Source: Sacculina carcini (Eukaryota > Arthropoda > Thecostraca > Sacculinidae). From it: a stretch of DNA of 64,000 nt. The translations under genes were made by a program, and so were the position numbers. The first letter of the stretch is position 1, and each line of letters begins with the position of its first letter. Below are positions 1 through 30,045 of the stretch, one piece after another. Below the pieces are notes generated by a model, which saw only the letters and a list, made by a program, of their open reading frames with translations, was not told the DNA's origin and made no database searches. The stretch covers positions 3,412,035 to 3,476,034 of the forward strand of contig OU696573.1 of assembly GCA_916048095.2 (NCBI GenBank). The letters are read 5' to 3'.

Positions 1-60
1 CGCCTAAGTTGATAGTTACAGCACCTGATAATGTCAGAGATGTGTGAATCAAAAGAAAGA

Positions 61-1083
<1,023 letters not shown>

Positions 1084-1786
1084 GTCAAATCTCGCTACTA
1101 TGCCAGTTTTGCTCGGTCCCGACAATTTTCTATATGAAATCAAGTTCACTATGCCACCCCAAATCTGGCTACCATGCCACATTTTTCGACCACAAGGGGC
1201 TGTTTTGCGAAGGCCAAATCTGTCGAATAAGAGATCCAGCTTGAACTGGGGGATTCTGAACTGCTCGAGATCTGGGAAGTTCTGTCTTCTGATTAAAAGA
1301 TTCACGGGGACGAGGAAATGAGCTTTCTAACTTTCTGGAAGTCGATTATCTCGTTGCGACTGGTGGATCTTGGTGGCAGGAAGAAGTTACAAAGGAAATG
1401 CTGGACCACGAGCAACCGGTGGAAAGCGAACTCCAAGATAAAAATATCGAGGAGTAAATCACTTCGTTCGAAGAAGTCCAGCGCGCATGGACCAACTCCA
1501 GGAAGTTCATGCAGCAGAGTAGCGGAAACCCGTTTGTGATGCATGCGCGCGATCGTTTAGACAACGGGATGCTTGAATTCCGCCGAAATAGATGCACCAG
1601 CAGCCAGATTTTTGAGAGCATCGTGCTGAAACTGATGGACAAATTTAGAAAACAGGACTGTTTTATAATCAAGGTTTTTTCGTTGTTAAATACGGCCGTT
1701 TTTACAAACCCTCGCTACTCTGCCACTATTACTACTCTGCCACTCTTGCTCGGTCCCGACGGGTGGCACAGTAGCGAGTTTTGAGT
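1084..1786 (+). mobile_element. Degenerate TIR element with transposase-like ORF remnant
   Basis: The ends look like inverted repeats: the left end contains CTCGCTACTATGCCA and the right end contains its near complement, ending CACAGTAGCGAGTTTTGA. The phrase TTGCTCGGTCCCGAC occurs inside both ends. Between them a plus-strand frame (about 1371-1660) reads through one in-frame TAA and encodes a charged segment with EEVTKEMLDHEQ and FEEVQRAW, like the C-terminal tail of pogo/Tigger-type transposases. That assignment is a guess from composition. I could not find a convincing target-site duplication. Confidence 0.45.
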
Positions 1787-2671
1787 GTATTCTGCATGTT
1801 TGTATAAGCTAACCGGCCTGTTACAAATTGCCAAAATAGTATCAAAATTTATTCAGATTGATACTATATGCGATAAAACAGCAAATTGCCAGTAGGTCGG
1901 GTACATGTACACATATTGATTTGCTAGATTTGTCCACAGCTATTTTTGCTGAAAGAAATTGCTTGAAGATATATTGGACCATGACGTATGCATGTTGTTT
2001 GGGCGCTTGGTGCGGTATTAATACTGTGGGACACCAGATCACTTGGATGTGCGAATATCGCGATTTAATTCAGTCTGAAATCGAATAATAAGTTTGATAT
2101 TATGGTATAAATCCTAGAAATTTCTAGCAACTCCTCAGTCTCCTGGGGACTTACGGTACTTATACGTGCTACTTTATAAAACTGCAATGTCATGCGTGAA
2201 ACAACAGAGCCCTCTCAACACTCGCTCCCTCTGGAGGTGCGTGCGGACGGTTGCTACGGATCTGACTGTGCCTACAGTTTGCTGGCGCAGAGACAGTGGA
2301 AGTGAACGGTCACAGCGAGGTGCATCAGTGGCGAAATGTATTCGATTCTCAATCAACATCTTATTCCACATTGATTCTGCAAATCATAGTTGGACGAATT
2401 TTGCCGTTCTACGACATTTCAAGCTGATAAAATCGCTACATTGCCAATGACAATGAATGGGTACAAAAATAGAATTACTGTGAAGTTAAACTGTGAGGCG
2501 TGTTTCAATGAAAGTTTACGAAACGTACATTTTTTTCGCACCCATTCAACTCGCCCCACGCGAGCTTTTCAGAGTGGCATGTTGAATTAGCACATACACA
2601 TGATACTCTCGTCGAACAATGACATAGGTTAGCAGTGAGTGCAGATATGCTGGATAGCTGTGGTCACGATT
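1787..2671. other. Region 3' of the ionotropic-receptor gene
   Basis: No coding exon or repeat recognised. It includes whatever 3' untranslated sequence the minus-strand receptor gene has; I saw no convincing polyadenylation signal. Confidence 0.4.
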
Positions 2672-20981
<18,310 letters not shown>

Positions 20982-21429
20982 CAGCTCGAACACAGCCGTC
21001 GGGACTGGTAAAGTTGCTGAGCCATTCATCAAGTGACCTGACTGAACCTCGATTCTTGTTGATCCAATCAAGAGTGAACCCTGGATTGAACCAATGTCAC
21101 CGATGTCACTTCTCCGATGTCACCTCACTGTCACCGATGTTCACTTGACAAAAACATTTCGTTTGTAACAAGTATATTTTAAATATCTCCTTGAAACTGC
21201 CAGATGTTCAGAGATGAATGTTGAGGAAAACATACAAACATACACACGCACATATATACACATACACATGGATACACTCATACATATATGAATAATATAA
21301 TGTAATAGATAATATAATGGAAATAGAGAAAATATATAATGGGAATAGAGAAATGAAATTAAAGTGAAAATTAAAAAGAGAATAAAAAGCATAGGATATA
21401 AATGAATAAAAAATTAATGTTAGATGGTC

Positions 21430-22775
21430 GTTGGCTAGAGAGTAGTTCTTCCGCCCTTGGACAGGTTATATTTTTAGTCCTGCTGGGTGTCTAGCCACCC
21501 TCCTCACTGGTGGGATCCAGTGGGGGAGCCGGCTTTGTCGCCGACCACTCGACTATGAGACGGGTTGTACTGGGCTACACAGTACCAGTAGCAGGAATTC
21601 TCCTGACCAGACAATTTACCAGACCGAAGTGAGCCAGCCAGCCAAACACAGTAATTCACAATGAGGAGAAAAGAGTTTGAAGATAACGGAAACAGATTAC
21701 AGGGTAGGTTAGATCAAGCAGATTCAAGTAGGTGTTTGTGCAAGGTGACAGAGAAATACTTGATAGACGTTTTTTCAAGGATGTGTGAGGGAAGCGAGTC
21801 ATATATATACGAGGAGCATAAGATGCAAAAGATTTGGACGACCAGGGGGATAAATTGATAGCGGGAGGACTAACTAAAGGCTTACGATGGTGACTATCAG
21901 AGCGAACGCTGGGTATGAAAAGAGAAAGAAGATACAATGGTTAAGATTGAGAATGAATCAATTTGAATGTCAAACAGCTAATTTTGAATCGAAGGAATTC
22001 AGAAGGAAGTCGCAAAACAAATCGACATTTTATATTTTTCACGGATTGAAGTTGGCGGACAGATATAAAAGGAAGGTGAAAGAAGAGAGAGTTGCAGTAA
22101 TCAATTTTTGAGAAGATGTAAGAATCGACTAATAGGGTGGCAAATGCTTCATTAATGAAAGCACGGATAGGATAAAATTGGCGAATGATAACGGCAAGAG
22201 CGAGTGAGCTGAGAGAGATAACTTGAGAAGCAAAGTGAGGAATCGAATATAACTCCCATGCTGCGAATCTGAGAGGCAAGAAGAAGATTAATATTGTGAG
22301 GGGCAGAGCCGTAGCAACCGCCCCCCGTACCCTCCGGCCGGGGTGGCCCCGAATGTTGAGGGGCCCCGTTGCTTCACGTATGATAATAAAATGTATCATA
22401 ATCATTATGTATAGCCTTTACCTTTTTGCTCAGATGTTTTCACCTGAGCTTGTTTTATGTGATTATGTACAATAAATACATTAATTATTTGGTGATTTAT
22501 TTGTAATGGGGGCCTCAAGTGCTGACTTCGGGGGGCCCCATAAGTCCTCGCAACGGCTCTGGTGAGGGGTGAGTCTAGGAGGGTGAAATACAATATATTC
22601 AGTCTTTGAATGATTACGGACAAGTTTCCTTGAGGCAGCCAAAAGAAGATATATCATTTAGAAGTTCAGAATCTAAACATGAGAAAGATATAGTGAGGGG
22701 AAATAATATTTGGACATCGTCAGCATAAATATGGTACGCAATAGGATGAATTTCTAGAGACTGTGATAGTGAGCG
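21430..22775 (-). mobile_element. LINE copy Lb (3' half), split by a hAT MITE
   Basis: The minus strand reads RT fragments: YHIYADDVQILFPL near 22730, then, past the MITE, FSKIDYCNSLFFHLP and SVRQLQSVKNIKCRFVL, and the C-terminal block NLSPWSSKSFASYAPRIY. This is the C-terminal half of a CR1/Jockey-like non-LTR reverse transcriptase. The frame is broken by many shifts. The 3' untranslated part (about 21450-21650) is shared with copy Lc near 40020-40175. Confidence 0.82.
22304..22561. mobile_element. hAT-type MITE with 8-bp target duplication
   Basis: 258 bp. The left end is CAGAGCCGTAGCAACCG and the right end complements to CAGAGCCGTTGCGAGG. The target duplication is GTGAGGGG (22296-22303 and 22562-22569). 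Copy Lc near 39315 shows the uninterrupted LINE sequence. A CAG start and an 8-bp duplication fit the hAT superfamily. The interior is non-coding and GC-rich at both ends. Confidence 0.93.
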
Positions 22776-23019
22776 GCCCGGACGATTAGAAACAATAAAT
22801 AGGGAACGGAGATAAGGAGGAGCAGAGTCGAAGTGGATGATCTTGAAGATTATGCAGCAAACCTAGTGATGGACTCGCTGCCGTGCTGGAAGCCATACGA
22901 GTTGGCGGAGGAATTTCGAGGTGGGAGCTCTCGGTGAAAGAAGAATTACATAACGGCAAAATCGGTCTATAACTTTCTGAAGCGAACGTATGTTTTTACA
23001 AGAACCATGGAGATAAAGA

Positions 23020-26000
23020 TGTAAGGAGCGTTAGATGGCGTCCCATGTCAAACACTGGACCAAGCCAGTCACCCACGAGACGTCTTGATGTGCGGGTGTC
23101 ATATTGCGAGTGTCTGTGAATACCATTGTGTGTGTATGCTAAGTTCATCCAATACAGTGTAACCGTTTTGTCGAAATTACATGGTGGCAGCCATGGAACG
23201 ACTCACGCCAAGTTTGAACTGGGATGATGAAGACCGAATGAACGCGATATCCATGTTCAGGCAGAAATGCGAGCTGTATTTTTCAGTTCAGAACATCTCG
23301 AAGGATAAACAAGTGGACCACATACTTCTGTTTGCCGGGGAAACAGGCATAAGGATGTACAACTCCTGGACCATGACAGAGGAAGAACGACGCGATCCGC
23401 AGCATATATGGGAACAGCTCACGAGACAAATACAGCCTAGTACGAGTTTTCGCATCAGTCGCTTGGAATTGCAAAGATTTAGACAAGCACCAGACGAGAA
23501 CATGACGAATTTCGTGTCACGGTGCAAACTGCAGGCACTGAAATGTCGTTTCAAGGATAATAGCGACACAGACGGACGGTGCTCGGAATTTGAGGATCGA
23601 ATTATAGACAAGTAATCGCTGGCACCAAACACCCCGAGCTGCAAAAAAAACTCCTCATGCACGACACGCTTAAGCTATCCGAGGTATAAGATAGTGGCAG
23701 GACAGTCGAGGCATCGTTGACTCATATGGAGCAGTTATCCCGTATGAATACAGCAGACCAGCAGAAATATGACGCCGTGAAATGGAATGCAGCATCCGCG
23801 AGCAAGAAGGGCCTAGCCGGCAGACAGACAGACACACATCAGGCAGGCGACGCCGTCTGCATGCGCAGATCGGGTGATTCACTCAACGCGAGCAAGAAGG
23901 GCATGGCAGGCGCGTGGAAAGGCGGGCGCTCCGTCACATGCACGTATTGCGGAAGACAACATGAGCAGGGGCGGCGCAACTGCCCCGCGTATGGCACAAC
24001 ATGTAATAATTGTGGTAGGCGGGATCATTGGGCTTCAATGTGTCACGCAACGCGTCCGCGCAATGCACATGAAATCGAAAAGCATGACGAGGACATTGAA
24101 GTCGACAATCTTGTGTGCAAACTCCGCATCGACACCGTGGACGAAGTCGAAGGCACCGAACATGAAGTGTACACAAACCTGGATACTGAACGGTTTGGCA
24201 CCATGTTCAGCATGAAATTCAAGGTGGATACCGGTGCTGCTGGTAATATTTTGTCATTGCGTATGTTCCAAAAATTATTTCAGCGCGAGAAACCCGCCAG
24301 TGGCGACACCAGACCGTGCCGCGCGGTGCTCACAGCGTACCATGATAACTCAAGTAAACCAACGCCTATAAGGCATTTCGGCATTATGAGCTTGGTATGT
24401 CGACACGAAAATGGCAAGACCGCTACACTAGATTTCTTTGTGGTCGACACAAAACGCCCGGCTCTCCTCGGCTGGCCGTCGTGCAAGGCGCTCGATATTG
24501 TGCGGGTACGTCGACATGATAAGAACGAGTCAAAAACAAGCAGCCAGCTGGGACAAACGTGCGTGTTGTACACCGTGAACGACCATAGTCGGCAAGACCA
24601 AGAGTCAATTGACCGAGTGCACAGTACAGATCAACTGAAGGCACAATACCCGGACAGGTTCGACACTATCGGACACATGCCCGGGAAGTACCGCATCGTT
24701 TTGCGGTCCGGAGCCCAGCCGGTGGTACATGCACCCAGACAAGTACCCATCAAAGTGAAAAATGATTTACAGCAGACTCTTAACGAAATGAAGACTCAAG
24801 GGGTTATTGAGCGCGTAACAAAGCCAACCGAATGGGTGAACAGCCTCACGTGTACGCGGAAAGCAAACGGACGATTGAGAGTTTGTCTGGACCCAAAGGA
24901 CCTCAACAAATGCATCATGAGAACTCACCACCGCGCCCCCACACTTGATGAGATATCGCACCAGTTAGCCGGAGCAAAATTCTTTAGTAAATTGGACGCC
25001 AAGGACGGATACTGGTCGGTGGAATTGGATGATGCAAGCTCCGAACTCACGACGTTCAACACACCGTTCGGACGTTTCCGATACAACAGAATGCCATTCG
25101 GGTTGAGGATGTCGTAGGATGTATTCCAACAAAAAATGGATGCAATACTCGAGCAATGCCCAGGTGCTATTGGCATTGCCGACGACGTTGTGGTATACTC
25201 CACCACTGATGAAGAACACGACATCCGTCTTCACAACTTGATGAAAGTAGCAAGACATTCGGGACTGACTTTTAACAACAGTAAGTGCTTCATAAAGTGC
25301 AGTAGCGTCAAATTCTTCGGAGCAGTTTTTGACGCAAGCGGGAAACACCCAGACCCGGATAAAGTCAAAGACTTACAGGACATGAAGGAGCCACGCAACA
25401 AGACTGAATTGCAAGAATTTCTGGGTTTGGCAACCTACATGAGCCCGTTTATAAGCGGCCTGGCTGAGAAAACGGCACCAATGCGAGATTTGCTGCGAAA
25501 GGAGGCAATTTTTGACTGGCTACCCCAGCATGCAGCAGCTGTCGAGGACGTAAAGGGAGCAATATCGAAAGAAACGACGCTGTCATTTTACGACACACAA
25601 AAACTCACCGAAATCCAAGTAGACGCGTCCCAAAAAGGCTTGGGAGCCGTGCTCATCCAAGAATGCAGGCCGATCACATTCGCATCGAAAGCCCTGACAG
25701 ATGTCGAGAAACGATACGCAAACATTGAGAGAGAACTACTAGCAGTAGTCTTCGGATGTCGGAGATTCCACACGTATATATATGGTGGACCGGTGACGGT
25801 GCATAGCGATCATAAACCGCTGGAGATGATTCAGAAGAAACACCTTCATGCTGCCCCTCGTCGACTGCAAAGAATGCTTCTAGCACTGCAGCCATATGAC
25901 TACGAGGTCAAATACGCCAAGCCAGACGCCATTACAGCGGCTGACACACTGTGTAGAGCGCCAGGGGCAAGCAACGATCATATCGATCTTGATGTGCAAG

Positions 26001-27788
26001 TCGACCACGTCCATTTCGAACCACAGCGGATCAGAGATATTCGGAATGAGACACAAAAGGACCTTGAGCTGCAAACACTCAGCGAGACAATAAACAGGGG
26101 ATGGACCGAAAGAATCGGAGACATCCGGGAGCATCAGCGTGCATACTGGCCATATCGGGACGAATTATCAATTGTTTATTATTATTTATTATTATTAATT
26201 AGGTTGAGGTTACACCGAGCGAGACTACAGGAGCGGCAAGACGAGCAGACGACACATTACAATCGCTCGGCAGCAGCTCGCCCCGATTTCAATACTGGAG
26301 AACCCATATACATCCGACAAGAGAACAACACATGACAGCGGGGCAGAGTTGTCTCCAGATCAACCGAACACCCGAGGTCATATCAGGTCCTAACATAATC
26401 CGGACGGAGTTTACGCCGAAACAAAGGCTTCATAAGACCAGCTGACACCGCCACAGCATCGCCAAACAATGTTGATGGTGTAGTCATGAGAGGACAGCGC
26501 GTTGACATCCCATCATCAAGAACATCCATGATCCTGAAGTAGTTGCACGGGGCACATCTGGGTGAAGAAAAGTGCGAGCTGTTGGCTCGGGAATGTGTAT
26601 TTTGGGTAAGGATCAACAAGGACATAGAAGACATGTGCAAGAGCTGTCCTGTTTGTAACAAATTCGCAAAGGCGCCACGGAAGGAACCGTTACTACCACA
26701 TGAAGTACCAACTCGACCCTGGCAAGTTGTTGGAGCCGATCTTTTCGATTGGGGTGGCAAGGGATACCTAGCCATCGCTGATTACTACTCGAAGTTTCCA
26801 ATTGTACGGCGAATGCCTTCGTACTGCAGCTCGACTGCAGTGAAAGATGCACTTCAGCAGACGTTTGCGGAATTTGGAATTCCCGAGAAGATGGTGAGCG
26901 ACAACGGAACACAATTTAGTTCGCACGAGTTCGCACGCTTTATGGAAGAATGGAACATCCATCACATCAGCAGCTCGCCACACTACCCCCAGTCGAACGG
27001 CTTGATCGAACGCACAATACAAACGCTAAAGCAAACAATGACAAAGGTGAATGATAGTGGAGACGACCTGCAGCTCGCTCTTTTGAATCTGAGGGCGACA
27101 CCGATCGACAGGAAACTACCCAGCCTTGCCGAGCTCCTGATGAACAGAAGATTGAGGGGTGTCCTTCCAGGCATAGTGAGCAACCAGAACATTGACCGAG
27201 ATTTACACCGAGCGAGACTACAGGAGCGGCAAGACGAGCAGGCGACACATTACAATCGCTCGGCAGCAGCTCGCCCCGATTTCAATACTGGAGAACCCAT
27301 ATACATCCGACAAGAGAACAACACATGACAGCGGGGCAGAGTTGTCTCCAGATCAACCGAACACCCGAGGTCATATCAGGTCCTAACATAATCCGGACGG
27401 AGTTTACGCCGAAACAAAGGCTTCATAAGACCAGCTGACACCGCCACAGCATCGCCAAACAATGTCAGCGATGACCCAGGAACAAATGAAGATACGAGTC
27501 CTGCTACACTGTCGGAAGCACGAGCAGCGACGCCGGTGGTGTTGACTCAAAACGACTCTCCGCCGATCGTCTCAAGAGCAGGCCGTGCCATCCGTCCCCC
27601 GAGAAGATACTCTCCGTAGAAAGGGAGATGTAAGGAGCGTTAGATGGCACCCCACGTCAAACACTGGACCAAGCCAGTCCCCACGAGACGTCTTGGTGTG
27701 TGGGTGTCATATTGCGAGTGTCTGTGAATACCATTGTGTGTGTATGCTAAGTTCATCCAATACAGTGTAACCGTTTTGTCGACATACA
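23020..27788 (+). mobile_element. LTR retrotransposon Z (Gypsy-like), rearranged
   Basis: LTRs of about 160 bp at 23020-23181 and 27629-27788 begin TGTAAGGAGCGTTAGATGGC and end TACA. The target duplication is AAAGA (23015-23019 and 27789-27793). The primer-binding site TGGTGGCAGCC follows the 5' LTR directly. It is inserted in LINE copy La. A block of about 260 bp from the 3' end of pol (27208-27466) is repeated at about 26210-26470, between RNase H and integrase, next to an AT-rich junction (TTATTATTATTTATTATTAT). Confidence 0.94.
23192..27328 (+). pseudogene. Gag-pol of element Z, several breaks
   Basis: Gag starts near MERLTPSLNWDDEDRM (about 23193) and runs to a frameshift near 23612. 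A second stop lies at about 23687. The frame from 23717 has two zinc knuckles (CTYCGRQHEQGRRNC, CNNCGRRDHWASMC), protease (VDTGAAGNILS) and reverse transcriptase (LDPKDLNKCI, FSKLDAKDGYWSV) up to an in-frame TAG at 25115-25117. It then resumes with the ADDVVVYS active-site block, the RNase H region (RQ/SDHKPLE) and an abrupt end inside the duplicated block. Integrase (SNGLIERTIQTLK, VSDNGTQFSS) lies separately at 26543-27328. The copy is not functional. Confidence 0.88.
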
Positions 27789-28651
27789 AAAGAGAGTTAC
27801 AATAGTCTAACCTGGAGAAAATTTAGGACTGTACAAGTGTGGCTGCTGTGGCATTATCAAGGAATGGACGGATATAATAATGCTGGCGGAGAATAAGACG
27901 AAGGGAGCGGGGTACACGTGAGATGTTAATTATGAAAGAAAGATTGGGATCAAAATGTACACCAAGATCACGAACACACTGAGATTGGGGTAATGGAATT
28001 ATTGGAGGAGATAATTTGGGAGTATGAAACACAATATATTCTGACTTGGAATGGTTCAAAAGTAGTTGGCGTGACGAAGCCCGGGATGTAATATCATTCA
28101 AAAAAGCAGAAATGAAATTCCCATAAATTGTTATATAGGAAAGAGATAGAAAAGTAAGACATATTCGAGATAGGAAAGTAAGACATATTCGAGATAGGAA
28201 AGTAAGAGATATTCAAAATAGGAAAGTAAAGCTGTAGATCATCTGCATAAATGTGATAAGAAATAGGAAAATGATGACGAATTGGACAGAGAGAAGACAT
28301 ATACAAATTGAAAAATATCGGACCGAAGATTGATCCCTGAGGTACGCCACTGGAAAGTTTTACAAAACCCAAAAATTTGGAGTTGGAGCGAACAGAATAA
28401 GAACGATTATAAAAGTATGATTTCATCAATGATAAAGCCGTAGAATAAAGGCATATAACAGCAAGGTCGTCACAAAAAATTGAATGATCGACGAGGTCAA
28501 ACACCGATGATATATCCAGTAGACCAAGCACAACAGAATCACCAGAGGCACAATGATAAAAGATATCATTCAATATGCGCAAAAGGAGAGATTCAGTGGA
28601 ACAATTATATACAAAGCTAGATTGAAATGGATCGAGAACAGTGTTTATCAA

Positions 28652-29584
28652 AGGTGATAATTGCTCCTATATGACCATATATGACCATAATAGCAGCTTG
28701 GCAGTGAAAATACAAAATATTTCTGGAATATATATTTATTGAACTGGGGTGTTAGTATGGTGGTGGGTGTGTGTGGTCTTCCCACATGCAATGCAAGTAT
28801 TCCATTAATGGCCGGGTAAATATACTACAGACTCAAACTGACTTGGTAGAGAAGTAGTCTAGACATTTGAGATGAACGTTGAACAATTTTGAGCAGCTTT
28901 GGTCGCCTCAATAAAAATGGAGGTTTGTGATGATTCTCAGAAGTATTGCTGAAGTCTAGATTTGATGAGTTTGTTGCATTCATAATTGAGGAGTGTAATG
29001 TTGAAATAATACTGTTAAAACTAATATAAAATGACAATAAAAAGATAAAATAGGTGTGCATGAATCATCTAACATGGAATAATATAACAAAATAAGCATA
29101 AATAAACAAAATCTGTGACTGACGTGATAACCCACAATTAGCGAATTAACCTCGAGTGGAGAATTGGCAAAAAGCCGTTTGGCAACTCTGAAAACAAGGA
29201 AAAGCAGGAAGTGTGGGATTAGAGATAGCACGTGCTGGAAAAAAAGGTGATTGTGTATCGTGGAAGAATTTTCGTGTGGACATTTTTCACAGCCAAGACT
29301 TAAGAGTCTGGGGCTCGCAGAGCACTAACTCTGTGACTCGAACCTGCGACCGGCCTCCAAAAGGTAAATTTGCTTTTGTGGGTCAATAATCATTACATCA
29401 GTCACAGAGTTAATTTTTTCGAGTCATTTGAGTTAGTAACAAAATGTAATACCATAAACAGTTCACGGGAGTGTAATGTTGCCGTCATGCGCTAGTATCA
29501 TGCGCTGGTAACGAGAGATAAATTGAGAAGCACGAATAAAGTTTAATAGCTCTATATCATCAGTTCCTCAATAAGTTCAGGGCA
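28652..29584. other. No gene recognised
   Basis: AT-rich sequence. A minus-strand frame near 28830-29060 is weakly coding-like (PPFLLRRPKLLKIVQ) but has no recognisable relatives. At about 29325-29350 the minus strand contains GCAGGTTCGAGTC, a T-arm-like tRNA motif. It could be part of a primer-binding region or tRNA-derived repeat ahead of the gag fragment that follows; I do not see a full tRNA. Confidence 0.35.
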
Positions 29585-29986
29585 ATGTCGGAAGAATATA
29601 AAACAAAGCTGGCTAAACTTGTGAAAGTACGGTCAACAAAAAGAACAAGAATCACTTGCTTATTGAAGCGTTTAGAGGCAGACAAACAACGCGGAGAGAA
29701 GGCTAGCCCTTTGCACATAGATGAGATTGATTCACTGACAAAGTTTATAACCGATATTGACGAACAAATTGTATCAACATACATGGAGGCCGAGGGCGAA
29801 ATACAAACAATTGAAACTGAGATTGACAGTCAAGTGCAGTATAAATATGAGTTAGAGAAAAGAATGAAAAACATCAGAACCGCAGATAACAACCATGAAA
29901 GTGTAGGCGTCAAACGTCCCAGTCAAATGAAGCTACTTGAAATCAAATTACCGGTGTTTAGCGGGCACCCAACGGAAGTATTGGCG

Positions 29987-29988
<2 letters not shown>
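29585..29988 (+). pseudogene. BEL/Pao-like gag fragment, truncated
   Basis: Frame from MSEEYKTKLAKLVKV to about residue 135, rich in charged coiled-coil sequence and ending with LEIKLPVFSGHPTE. The motif 'LP-x-FSG' after a coiled-coil N-terminus is characteristic of BEL/Pao (Pao-like) gag starts. The frame runs directly into a (TA)n tract at 29989, and the rest of the element is not found on the other side of the neighbouring piggyBac gene. It could also be a Gypsy gag; confidence is moderate. Confidence 0.55.

Positions 29989-30024
<36 letters not shown>
29989..30024. repeat. (TA)n microsatellite
   Basis: About 17 TA units immediately beyond the gag fragment and 20 bases from the piggyBac transposase stop codon. 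It occupies the place where the piggyBac 3' terminal repeat would be expected. Confidence 0.9.
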
Positions 30025-30029
<5 letters not shown>

Positions 30030-30045
30030 TCTTTGCTCTACAAAA

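Larger units (their letters stand above)
22775..28651 (-). mobile_element. LINE copy La, split by Gypsy element Z
   Basis: Two pieces, 28651-27789 and 23019 to about 22775, are continuous on the minus strand once element Z is set aside. The phrase for LDYCNSL runs up to the insertion point, and the reading continues beyond it. The RT core is visible at 28651-28100: [33 protein letters not shown] and YHIYADDLQLYFP. This family is CR1/Jockey-like. Near 28140-28210 a 27-bp unit encoding PISNMSYF is present in several tandem copies. Frameshifts and stops make this copy dead. Confidence 0.85.
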
